NCBI GenBank assembly: GCA_035509415.1
Contig: DATJLQ010000022.1
Span: 1-17,912 of the forward strand
DNA length: 17,912 nucleotides
Direction: 5' to 3'
From: DATJLQ01 sp035509415
Lineage (GTDB): Bacteria; Pseudomonadota; Alphaproteobacteria; JACZXZ01
Under the pieces are notes generated by a model. That model ran no database searches, was not told the origin of the DNA, and saw nothing but the letters and a program-made list of their open reading frames with translations. Position numbers and translations under genes: made by a program. Below, piece after piece: positions 8,690-16,213 of the stretch (the first letter of the stretch is position 1; each line of letters begins with the position of its first letter).

Positions 8690-9865
8690 TCAGCGCTTCA
8701 AGCGCCGGATCAGCCAGCCGACCGGCCGGACCGCGGGATAAAGCCAAAACAGCCGATCCGGCAAACGCACCGTTTCCCAATCCGTGGGCGAGATCATCTC
8801 GCGCATCGCCTGCGCCGCGCGGTAGCGCCATGAGCGCCGCAGCATCAAGCGATAAAGGCGTTGCCACAGGGAATAACGCGCCATCGCGGCGCGGCTACCG
8901 CGGCGCGGCATCTCGCACCACGCAGCACCGGCAAAGAGCGGCGCGAGGATACGGTCGAGCTTCCGCACGTCGCGGTCGGCGCGCGCGCGCGCGAGATGGC
9001 GCGCATCGACCGCGAGTCCGAGCCAAGCGTGGCCCAGCATCAGCGCGTGCAGCATGGGTGCTGCAAGACCGGCCGCGTCCGCGTCCCGAAGTGCGCGCTC
9101 GACGCTTGCCGCGTCGGGCACCGTCGCCACGAAATCGACCAGCCAGCACAAGCGCTCCCAGCCGTGGCCCGCGCCGTGCAGGCAGACGTATAGCGGCAGG
9201 AGGTGCCGCGGCAGGGCCGCGACCTCGCGCGCGCCGACGCGCACCCGGTCGCGCTCGGCCCAGGCAGCCTCGAAGTCGCTTTCGAGGAGATGGGGATTGT
9301 CGTAGAGCCGGTGATGCAGCTCGACCGCGATGCGCCGCTGGGCATGCTGGTAGCCCATGTCCTTGATGCGGTGTCGATGCGCGAGCATCTGACGCGGCGA
9401 CAGGCCGGGCGCATCGGGAGCGTAGCCGAGGCGCGCGAGGATGGCGGCGGCCTCGTCGGCGCGCGCGGGATCGACCCAAAGATCGATGTCGCGCGAGACG
9501 CGTTGGCTCGGGGCGCGCGCGAGCTGAAGCGAAAGCACGACCCCCTTGAGCGCCATCGCCCGGATTCCGGCCTCGGCGAAGGCCTGCGCCAGGTCGCGCA
9601 CCTCCGCCAATTGAGCGAGGCTGCGCCGCGCAGCGCCCTCGGCCAAGCGCGTGAGCCGCGCCGTGACCCATGGCGGCGCGTCGCGCAATCCGGATTCGCT
9701 TAGGCCCTTCAGCAGCAACGGTGCCACGCGATGCCGGCGCGCGCCCCGAAGGAGCCGCGTCCATTGGGATTCGGCGAGAGACGCGTCCCAGGGTGCGGCC
9801 GCGCCCGGCGCCAGCGCGCGCCGCAGCGCCTCGCAAAAGACGCGGAATTCGGGAGCTTCCTCCAT
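8690..9865 (-). CDS. Nucleotidyltransferase family protein (PF14907-like) in a polysaccharide operon
   Basis: 391 aa from ATG 9865. A helical N-terminal region is followed by IRAMALKGVVLSL (101-113) and SRDIDLWVD (124-132), the ALKG...RDIDL pattern of the PF14907 branch of the nucleotidyltransferase fold; Asp126 and Asp128 are the metal-binding candidates. IAVELHHRLYDNP and LHGAGHGWERLCWLVD also fit this family. Such genes occur in exopolysaccharide clusters, but their substrate is not established to my knowledge; nucleotidyl transfer to a sugar, protein or lipid is possible. It is the last gene of the minus-strand operon. The start is uncertain: ATG 9985, overlapping the upstream gene's end by 20 bp, would add 40 residues including a run of seven Ser-Pro pairs encoded by the GGCTTG array. 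The frame stays open further upstream, but only as a shadow of the GT4 gene. Confidence 0.85.
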   Translation of the reverse strand: MEEAPEFRVFCEALRRALAPGAAAPWDASLAESQWTRLLRGARRHRVAPLLLKGLSESGLRDAPPWVTARLTRLAEGAARRSLAQLAEVRDLAQAFAEAGIRAMALKGVVLSLQLARAPSQRVSRDIDLWVDPARADEAAAILARLGYAPDAPGLSPRQMLAHRHRIKDMGYQHAQRRIAVELHHRLYDNPHLLESDFEAAWAERDRVRVGAREVAALPRHLLPLYVCLHGAGHGWERLCWLVDFVATVPDAASVERALRDADAAGLAAPMLHALMLGHAWLGLAVDARHLARARADRDVRKLDRILAPLFAGAAWCEMPRRGSRAAMARYSLWQRLYRLMLRRSWRYRAAQAMREMISPTDWETVRLPDRLFWLYPAVRPVGWLIRRLKR

Positions 9866-9876
9866 GGCGTCGACCT

Positions 9877-9924
9877 GGCTTGGGCTTGGGCTTGGGCTTG
9901 GGCTTGGGCTTGGGCTTGGGCTTG
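9877..9924. repeat. Perfect hexanucleotide array, 8 x GGCTTG
   Basis: Eight uninterrupted copies of GGCTTG (plus strand; CAAGCC on the coding strand), with a diverged copy CGCCTG at 9925-9930. It lies in the 99-bp gap between the upstream GT4 stop and the ATG at 9865. In the nucleotidyltransferase frame the array reads alternating Ser-Pro (eight Ser, seven Pro). The perfect copies point to recent slippage. Each unit is 6 bp, so gain or loss preserves frame. Confidence 0.97.
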
Positions 9925-9965
9925 CGCCTGGGCCCCGGCCCGCGCGGCGCGCCGCCGCGTGGCCC

Positions 9966-11168
9966 TCAGCGGCGAAGGCTTTCATAGAGCCGTTCCATCT
10001 GGGCCGCGATCGCGTCCCATTCGTAGCGCGCCCGCACGTGGCGCCGGCCCGCCTCGCCCATGGCGCGCGCCGCTTCCGGGTCCGCGAGGAGCCGGTCGAT
10101 CGCTTGGGCGAGAGCACCTTCTTCCGCGTCGACGACCGATCCCGCGCCGGCGGCGCTGACGATCTCGGCGGCGCCCACGCCGCGCGTGACGACGACGGGC
10201 AGCCCGCGTTGCATCGCCTCGAGCACCGCGTTGCCGAAACTCTCGGACTCGGACGGCAGCACGAGGGCGCGCGCCGAGGCGAACACGAACTCCTTCTCGG
10301 GCCCGAGCACGATACGCGGCACGAGGCGCACGCGCGCGGCGATGCCGAGCTCGCGCGCGAGGCTCTCGAGCCCGCCCGCGATGCGATCGTAGTCGGGGCC
10401 GACCAGCGCCAGCGTTCCGGCGCGCGTGCGCGCGAAGGCACGCAGCAGCCGGTCGAGGCGCTTCACCCGCGCGAGCCGGCCCAGGAACAGCACCAGCGGC
10501 TGGGCCGCGGCGAGCGGCGCGAGATCGGGCGCACTTCCGTCCGGCGCGCGCGGGTCGATGGGATCGAGCCCGTTCGCGATGGTCTCGACGCGCGGGAGGC
10601 GCCAGCCGAAGCGCGCGAGCTCGGTCGCCTCGTGCGCGGACGCGGTGTGGATCGCGGCCGCGGCCTCGAGGTTGCGCCGCTCGACGAGCGCGATCCAGGC
10701 CGATTTCGCGAGCCGGCTGCGCGCGCGGATGAGCTCTTCGACCAGCATGCCGCGTGGCGAGACCACGTAGGGCACGCCGGCCCGGCGCGCGAGGCGCGCG
10801 GCGGCCGCGGTCGGCCAGAGATAGACGGAGTGGAGATGGGCCGCGTCGGCGCCCGGCATCTCGCGCGCGAGCGCACGCGCGAGGGCCGGCGCCCAATAAA
10901 GGCGGCGCAAAACGGGCGACGCGAAATAACGCACCGTCACCCCGTCGAGCTCGATCGGCATGTCGAGCGGCACCGGGCTCTCGCCCGGCCCGTCGACCGA
11001 AGTCGTATAGACCTCGACCCGGTGGCCGCGCGCGGCGAGCGCCCGGCACAGGCCGTGGATCGCGACGACGGTCCCGCCATAGCGGGTCGCGGGGAGATAG
11101 GTGGGGTGGACGTGCACGAGGCGCAGGGGCCGGCGCGGCGCGCGCGAAGGCTCGGCCGGCGGCGCCAT
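9966..11168 (-). CDS. Glycosyltransferase family 4
   Basis: 400 aa GT-B retaining glycosyltransferase. After a proline/arginine-rich N-terminal tail of about 15 residues the first domain runs LRLVHVHPTYLPATRYGG..., with the glycine-rich loop YGGTVVAIHGL and 'CRALAARGHRVEVYTTS'. The second domain starts at PLVLFLGRLARVKRLDRLL and carries the donor-binding EX7E motif in SESFGNAVLEAMQRGLPVVV, followed by GVGAAEIV. All standard GT4 landmarks are present. Its start lies 3 bp after the stop of the polymerase gene, so it is co-transcribed and probably translationally coupled. It probably adds one residue to the lipid-linked repeat unit at the cytoplasmic face; the sugar is unknown. Confidence 0.94.
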   Translation of the reverse strand: MAPPAEPSRAPRRPLRLVHVHPTYLPATRYGGTVVAIHGLCRALAARGHRVEVYTTSVDGPGESPVPLDMPIELDGVTVRYFASPVLRRLYWAPALARALAREMPGADAAHLHSVYLWPTAAAARLARRAGVPYVVSPRGMLVEELIRARSRLAKSAWIALVERRNLEAAAAIHTASAHEATELARFGWRLPRVETIANGLDPIDPRAPDGSAPDLAPLAAAQPLVLFLGRLARVKRLDRLLRAFARTRAGTLALVGPDYDRIAGGLESLARELGIAARVRLVPRIVLGPEKEFVFASARALVLPSESESFGNAVLEAMQRGLPVVVTRGVGAAEIVSAAGAGSVVDAEEGALAQAIDRLLADPEAARAMGEAGRRHVRARYEWDAIAAQMERLYESLRR

Positions 11169-11171
11169 CGC

Positions 11172-12659
11172 TCAGGGCGACCGGACGTCGGACGCGGCGC
11201 CGTCCTCGGGACCGGCCTCGCCGAGGGCGGATGCGGGGCCGCGCTGGCGCACGCGCCGCATGAGATGGGCCACCGCCGCGAACAGCGTCACCGCGACCAC
11301 CGACTGGCCGATCGTGATGACGAGATAGGAGAAATCCATCTCCACGTCGAACAGCCCGATCGCGACGGCGATCGCGATGAACATGCGCAGCGACAGCGGC
11401 GCCGCGCGGGCGCTCCAGCGCATGATGAGGCCGCACAAGATGCCGATGAGCGCACCCACCACGGGGATCGCGGCATAGCCGTAATTCGCGTAGGCCTCGG
11501 AGACGAGGCCCCACGCGATCGTCGTGCTCGCGGTCGCCTCGCGGACCTGGAGACCGTAGCGGATGCTGAGCAGGTTGAGCCCCGCCTGGCTGTCGGGCTT
11601 CGAGGGATCGATCACGCGCGGGATCACGATGGTCGGCAGCGCGCGGTAGGTAGCCCCGTCGAGGTACGGGATGAATCCGGGCGTCACGCGCTCGACCAGC
11701 AGCACCATGTGGAGGAGCGACGCGCGCTCGAGCAACGTGCCGGTCTCGTCGCTCGGCGTCGAGCGGCCCGCTTCGATCGTCTCGATGCCCGACGCGAGCC
11801 AATTCATCATCATGCGCGGCACCTGCCCGACCGAGGAATCGCGCAGCGACTGCGTATGGGGCTCCCAATAGACGTCGCGCGCCTTGTATTTCCCGGCCTG
11901 GAGCAGGCTCAGGACCACGAAAGCGACGCCGAGCGCCACCCACGGAACCCGCTTTGCCGTGACCACGAAGCCGAGGGTGGCCGCGAGCATGTAGATGGCG
12001 CCGCCGATCAGGAGCAGGTTGCTGAGCGCGAGCGTGATGAGGGCGGCCATGCCGGCGCACGCGAGCACCCAGCGATCCCCGACCAGGAGGCGACTCGCGC
12101 GGCCGTAGCCGATCAGATAGCAGCTGACCGCGGCTGCCGTCAGCATGATCGCGCGGACGATCCCCACCGCGCTGCCCGCCCAGGCGAGCAGGCCGGAAGC
12201 GGCGGCGAAGTAGTAGGCGACGCCGCTCGCGAGGCCGATATAGATGATCTGCACGACGTGCGTCTCCGCGATCAGGACCGCGTCGTCCCGCGACGCGCGC
12301 CGCCTGAGGCCGGCCAGGAACGGCCAGCTCGCGAGGCTCGCCGCGAGCAGGAACGCGCCGACCGAGGCCGAGGCGCGCAGGATCTCGTCCGTCTCGTACA
12401 TGTCGAGCGCGGTGCGCATGAGCGGCAGCGCGTAATAGATCCAGTAGAGGAAGCTCACCATCGGCAGCGCGGGGATTCCCGGCTCGCCGCTCCAGAACCA
12501 GACCATGATGCCGAGAATGGCCGGCAGCGTCATCAGGAGATAGGCCGGCAGGTTTATCGCAAACACGCCCATGACGATCATGCCGACGATCGTCATGCCG
12601 ATCAGCGCGCCGCTCCAATGGGCCGGCCGGACCCGCGCCGGCGCGGAAATTTCGCTCAT
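11172..12659 (-). CDS. Wzy-like O-antigen/exopolysaccharide polymerase (polytopic membrane protein)
   Basis: 495 aa integral membrane protein with about ten to twelve hydrophobic segments, beginning right after a short N-terminal tail (GALIGMTIVGMIVMGVFAIN) and ending in a charged cytoplasmic tail. A large hydrophilic loop in the second half contains LLHMVLLVERVTPGF, TYRALPTIVIPRVIDPSKP and then WGLVSEAYANYGY. This R...TP...Y...PR...KP and E-Y-NYG arrangement resembles oligosaccharide repeat-unit polymerases, which join lipid-linked units on the periplasmic side. Wzy proteins are poorly conserved, so the call relies on topology, loop motifs and location among glycosyltransferases. Start ATG 12659 overlaps the preceding stop by 4 bp (ATGA); an in-frame ATG at 12668 is less likely. 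A ligase of WaaL type is the main alternative, but the operon position favours polymerase. Confidence 0.82.
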   Translation of the reverse strand: MSEISAPARVRPAHWSGALIGMTIVGMIVMGVFAINLPAYLLMTLPAILGIMVWFWSGEPGIPALPMVSFLYWIYYALPLMRTALDMYETDEILRASASVGAFLLAASLASWPFLAGLRRRASRDDAVLIAETHVVQIIYIGLASGVAYYFAAASGLLAWAGSAVGIVRAIMLTAAAVSCYLIGYGRASRLLVGDRWVLACAGMAALITLALSNLLLIGGAIYMLAATLGFVVTAKRVPWVALGVAFVVLSLLQAGKYKARDVYWEPHTQSLRDSSVGQVPRMMMNWLASGIETIEAGRSTPSDETGTLLERASLLHMVLLVERVTPGFIPYLDGATYRALPTIVIPRVIDPSKPDSQAGLNLLSIRYGLQVREATASTTIAWGLVSEAYANYGYAAIPVVGALIGILCGLIMRWSARAAPLSLRMFIAIAVAIGLFDVEMDFSYLVITIGQSVVAVTLFAAVAHLMRRVRQRGPASALGEAGPEDGAASDVRSP

Positions 12660-13843
12660 GGCGCGCATACCTCAAAGACGGTGGAGACGATCGCGGCTTC
12701 GGCGACCGCGACGTCGAAGCCGCGCGCGCGCTCGGCCGCGCGGCTCCGCATCCGTTGCGCGAGTGTAGAGTTTTTGTCGAATCCTTCCAAGATTCTTCCG
12801 AGGCTGCCCCAGTCGGCCCACGGAAACACCCAGCCGCACTCGGCGTCGATCAGGTCCGCGGCGCAGCCGACCCGATCGCTGACCAACGCCGGCCGGCCGC
12901 AAGCGAGCGCCTCGTTGACCGCGAGCCCCCAACTCTCGCCGTAGGCCGACGGCAAAACGAAGATATCCGCGAGACGGTAGACCACGGGCATGCGGCTCTG
13001 GTTCGCGAACGGCAGCACGCGGAAGCGGCTCGGATGCGCGGCCGCGAGGGCGTCGATTTCCGCCTGGAGCTCGCCGCCGCCCACCAGCACGAGCACCGGC
13101 GCCGAGGGGCCGAGCGCTTCGATCGCCCGCATGAGCTCGACCGGGCGCTTCTTGCGCTCGAACTTGCCGGCGAACAGCAGCACGGTCGCCGCGGGCGCTA
13201 TGCCGAGCGACGCGCGCCATTCCGCGGCCTCGCGCTCAAGCGCTTCCGCATCGCCCGCGAAATGCCCGACGTCGATCGAGGGCGGACACGGAAATAGCCG
13301 CGCCGCCTCGACGCCGAGACGCTCGTAATAGGCGCGATTGGCGCTCCCGGCCACGAGAAAGCCGCGCGGCCAGGCGTAGACCCGGCTGAGGAGCGCGCGC
13401 TTCGCCCACCAACGCGGGCCCGCGTCGGTGCCGTCGAGGAGATGGGAATCGCCGCGGAACAAGGCCGGTAATCCGCGCCGGTGGAACGCGCGTAGCGCCT
13501 CGAGATGGGAGCGCCAAGCCCAGCCCGTCACATGCACCACGTCGGGCCGCCAGGCCGCGACGTCGTCGACCAGGGTCGGATTGTCGAGACCGAAGAACCG
13601 ATGGGTCCCGGGATCGGCCGAGACGTTCGCGACCGACGCGAATTCGTAGCCCTCGGTGAGGGGAATGTCCCAGAGGATGGGCGCTTGGAATCCGCGATCC
13701 ATCACCGGGCCCGTGCCTGAATGCCAGGTGTAGAACACTTTGATCGCGAGATCGTCGCGCTGCGCCAAGCGCCGGTAAAGCGGCACGGCGTACTGGATCG
13801 GATGGCTCGCGATGAAGGCGAGCCGCTTCGCGCGGGCGCTCAT
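12656..13843 (-). CDS. Glycosyltransferase family 4 (SHPIQY type)
   Basis: 395 aa. The N-terminus RLAFIASHPIQYAVPLYRRL is a hallmark of one GT4 subgroup. Next come VVHVTGWAWRSHLEALRAF and LFRGDSHLLDG in the acceptor domain, then the donor domain: VLLFAGKFERKKRPVELM, VGGGELQAEI, and EX7E in YGESWGLAVNEALACGRPAL followed by SDRVGCAADLI. Start ATG 13843 forms an ATGA overlap with the stop of the preceding gene; a longer reading from 13969 is only that gene's shadow. Its own stop overlaps the polymerase start in the same way, so it is coupled on both sides. It is predicted to act on the lipid-linked oligosaccharide in the cytoplasm with an unknown sugar. Confidence 0.94.
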   Translation of the reverse strand: MSARAKRLAFIASHPIQYAVPLYRRLAQRDDLAIKVFYTWHSGTGPVMDRGFQAPILWDIPLTEGYEFASVANVSADPGTHRFFGLDNPTLVDDVAAWRPDVVHVTGWAWRSHLEALRAFHRRGLPALFRGDSHLLDGTDAGPRWWAKRALLSRVYAWPRGFLVAGSANRAYYERLGVEAARLFPCPPSIDVGHFAGDAEALEREAAEWRASLGIAPAATVLLFAGKFERKKRPVELMRAIEALGPSAPVLVLVGGGELQAEIDALAAAHPSRFRVLPFANQSRMPVVYRLADIFVLPSAYGESWGLAVNEALACGRPALVSDRVGCAADLIDAECGWVFPWADWGSLGRILEGFDKNSTLAQRMRSRAAERARGFDVAVAEAAIVSTVFEVCAP

Positions 13844-15186
13844 CGCGATCGCGGCGTTGCCGCGCGGTCGAACGCCGCGCAAAGCGTCCTCGCCGACGCC
13901 TCGGCCGTCCAAGGCTCGAGGAGGCGCTCGATCTCGGCGCCATCGAACGCGGGCGGTGCCCGCAGCCATTCGAGGCCCTCGGCGAGACGCGCGCGGAAGG
14001 CGGGCTCGCCGGGGTCGCGCTCGAAGGTCGCGAGGAAGACATTGGAAAACGGCGCCGCCAACCGCGCCGTCAGGCTATCGCGATGGAAGAGAGCCAGGAT
14101 CGGCTTCCGCGACAGAAGATACGGCACCAGTTTCGAGGCATTGTAGTCGCCATGGATCGAGCCGATCATCAGGAGCGCGTGGCTCGCCTCGAGTGCCGCG
14201 ATCGCGTCGAAATAGGGCTGGCGCGCCGCGATCTCGCGCACCATGCCGTCCACCCGCGCCGCGCGCGCGATCGGCTCCACGAGCTTCGCCGCGCGCTCGG
14301 GCGGGGCGTAATTCGTGCCGATGAAATGGAGGCGCAGGCGGGCGGCGAATGCCGGATTTCCCGTCGCGAGCTCGGCGATACCGTCGAAGAGTGCGCGCAG
14401 AACGGGCGTCATGTCCGGACCCGCGCGCCCCGCATAGACCCAATCGACGGCGCCGGGCTCGGGCGCGAGGAGAGTCCCGTGACTGCCGCGCGCGCGCGCG
14501 TCGTCGTAATCCCGGCGCTCGCCGCCGAAAGGCAGCACGGTGAACTTGTCCTTCGCGAGCGCCGGGTAGCGGCGCGCGAGGTCGCGCACATAGGCGTCGG
14601 AGACCGCGACGATCCGGTCGGCCGCGCCCAGCGAGAAGCGCTCGAGATGGCGCGCGAGCCAACGCCCGACACGATACTTCCACCACGCGCCGGGGACCGT
14701 CGCGCGGCTGTATAGCGGTGCGTCGGTGTACCAGGGATCCTGAAAATCGTAAACGACCGCGCAGCCGTGCCGCCGCTTCCAAAGCGGACCGAAGGCGAAG
14801 GTGAGAAACACCGTGGTCGAGAAGAACATGAGGTCGTACCGCTCGCGCGCGAGCAACGCGCTCCCGGCGCGATAAAGCGGAACGACCGCGCGGTAGCCGA
14901 GCTCGCCGAAACCGAAGCGGCGGCAGCTTCGCTCGCTCCAGGCGCGCACGCGAACGACGGGGACGTCTTTCGGCAGCGTCGCGGCGAGGTCGGGATCGAT
15001 CGGCCCGCCGGCGCTCGCGGAATCGACGCACAGGATCGTGGGCTCCCATCCGAACTGCCGCAGATGCACGAGCGTGGTACGGATGCGTTGCATGTCCGGC
15101 GCGTTGGTGGGCGGAAAGCGCGGGCTCACGATCAGCACCTTGCGCGCCCGCCCCGACGCCGTGCCGATTGCGCCGGGATCAGCCAT
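13840..15186 (-). CDS. GT-B-fold glycosyltransferase, divergent (no EX7E)
   Basis: 448 aa. The N-terminal domain is GT4-like: KVLIVSPRFPPTNAPDMQRI, 'LRQFGWEPTILCVDS', YDLMFFSTTVFLTFAFGPLW, VYDFQDPWYTDAPLY and the AADRIVAVSDAYVRDL helix. The C-terminal half starts at VDWVYAGRAGPDMTPVLRAL and LRLHFIGTNYAPP. Where GT4 enzymes have EX7E it has LLMIGSIHGDYNASKLVPYL followed by LSRKPILALFHRDS, so the donor-phosphate contact may come from the Ser-Lys pair instead, as in other glycosyltransferases with an S-K-L-x-Y loop. The start overlaps the upstream gene by 8 bp and its stop overlaps the next start by 4 bp. Membership of the assembly line is well supported by context; exact family and sugar are not. 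Confidence 0.88.
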   Translation of the reverse strand: MADPGAIGTASGRARKVLIVSPRFPPTNAPDMQRIRTTLVHLRQFGWEPTILCVDSASAGGPIDPDLAATLPKDVPVVRVRAWSERSCRRFGFGELGYRAVVPLYRAGSALLARERYDLMFFSTTVFLTFAFGPLWKRRHGCAVVYDFQDPWYTDAPLYSRATVPGAWWKYRVGRWLARHLERFSLGAADRIVAVSDAYVRDLARRYPALAKDKFTVLPFGGERRDYDDARARGSHGTLLAPEPGAVDWVYAGRAGPDMTPVLRALFDGIAELATGNPAFAARLRLHFIGTNYAPPERAAKLVEPIARAARVDGMVREIAARQPYFDAIAALEASHALLMIGSIHGDYNASKLVPYLLSRKPILALFHRDSLTARLAAPFSNVFLATFERDPGEPAFRARLAEGLEWLRAPPAFDGAEIERLLEPWTAEASARTLCAAFDRAATPRSR

Positions 15187-16213
15187 CGCGGCCCATCGCG
15201 GCGTAGAGCGCCTCGTATTGCGGCACCACCGCCTCGGTCGAGAACTTGTCCACCGCGCGCCGACGGCAGAGCGCGCGGTCGATCCGGCCGATCTCGGCCA
15301 CGGCGCGGCAGGCCGCGTCCAGGTCGGAGACGAGATAGCCCTCGACGCCGTCGCGCACGATCTCCGGCAACGCGCCGCGCGGGCTCGCGATGACCGGCGT
15401 GCCGCACGCGAGCGCTTCGGCGAACACGATGCCGAAGGGCTCGTCCCATTGAATCGGCACGATCAGGGCCGCGGCCCGGCCGAGGAGCTCGATCTTTTGC
15501 GCGTCGTCGACCTCGCCCACATAGTCGATGCCGTCGGCGCCGAGCTGGGGCTCGATGCGCCGCTCCCAATATTCGCGCTCCGGACCGCTTTGCGCGTGGT
15601 TTCCGGCGACCACGAGGCGCCGCCCCGCGCGCCGCGCGACCTCGATCGCGATATGGGCGCCCTTGATCGACTCGATGCGGCTCAGGAACAAGAGCGGGGC
15701 GTCGGGTGCGACGCGCGGCGCGAATCGAAAGCGCCCGGTATCGACGAAGTTCGGGATCGCATGCCAGGTCCCGCCGTGGCGGCGCCCGAGCGCGGCGACG
15801 AACTCGCTGCAGCCGGTAAAGGCGAGCGAGGTACCGGCGGCCATGGCGGCCACGCGATTGCGCCAGCTTCCGGTCGGGCGTTGATAGGACATGATTTTGG
15901 GCATCCGCCGAGGCAGCCAGGGAACGAGATAAAGAAGGCGCGCGAAGCTATGGATGAGCGAAGGCCGGAATTCCGCCGCGGCCCTCAAGAGTGCGCGGGC
16001 ATTCTCGAATTCGGCCGAAAGCCGGTCCGGTGCTATGCGCGGCCAGGGCAGGAAATAATCCACCGCCGCGGTCGAGTCCGGGTGCGCGACCAGGCCGATC
16101 TCGTGGCCGCGATGCCGCAATTCGGCGACCAGCGCGGCGACGACGCGCTCGATGCCGCCATAGAGGCGCGGCGGAACCGGCAGAAACGGGTCGACGGGAA
16201 CGAGAATCCTCAA
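15179..16213 (-). CDS. Glycosyltransferase family 4, probable TTG start
   Basis: 344 aa from TTG 16213. The recognisable fold begins exactly there: (M)RILVPVDPFLPVPPRLYGG, with the glycine-rich loop GGIERVVAALVAEL and HGHEI-like helix 'RGHEIGLVAHPDS'. CSEFVAALGRRHGGTWHAIPN marks the domain junction, PLLFLSRIESIKGAHIAIEV opens the donor domain, and EX7E is intact in DEPFGIVFAEALACGTPVIA, followed by RGALPEIV. The first in-frame ATG (16279) would add 22 Arg-rich residues encoded inside the upstream gene, which is unlikely. TTG 16213 overlaps the upstream TGA (TTGA) and has GGGAG 8 nt before it. The 3' end overlaps the next gene by 8 bp. Resembles GT4 enzymes of exopolysaccharide loci; sugar unknown. 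Confidence 0.91.
   Translation of the reverse strand: MRILVPVDPFLPVPPRLYGGIERVVAALVAELRHRGHEIGLVAHPDSTAAVDYFLPWPRIAPDRLSAEFENARALLRAAAEFRPSLIHSFARLLYLVPWLPRRMPKIMSYQRPTGSWRNRVAAMAAGTSLAFTGCSEFVAALGRRHGGTWHAIPNFVDTGRFRFAPRVAPDAPLLFLSRIESIKGAHIAIEVARRAGRRLVVAGNHAQSGPEREYWERRIEPQLGADGIDYVGEVDDAQKIELLGRAAALIVPIQWDEPFGIVFAEALACGTPVIASPRGALPEIVRDGVEGYLVSDLDAACRAVAEIGRIDRALCRRRAVDKFSTEAVVPQYEALYAAMGRDG

Noticed and set aside
9877..9924. GGCTTG array as a CRISPR or a contingency frameshift repeat
   Set aside because: Units are 6 bp with no spacers, so it is not CRISPR. A 6-bp unit cannot switch reading frame on and off.
9651..12944. A 1,097-codon plus-strand open frame antisense to the nucleotidyltransferase, GT4, polymerase and GT4 genes
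   Set aside because: It crosses four well-supported genes and the intergenic hexamer array. Its translation is rich in Arg, His, Asp and Gly with no recognisable domain, which is what the opposite strand of strongly G/C-third-position genes gives.
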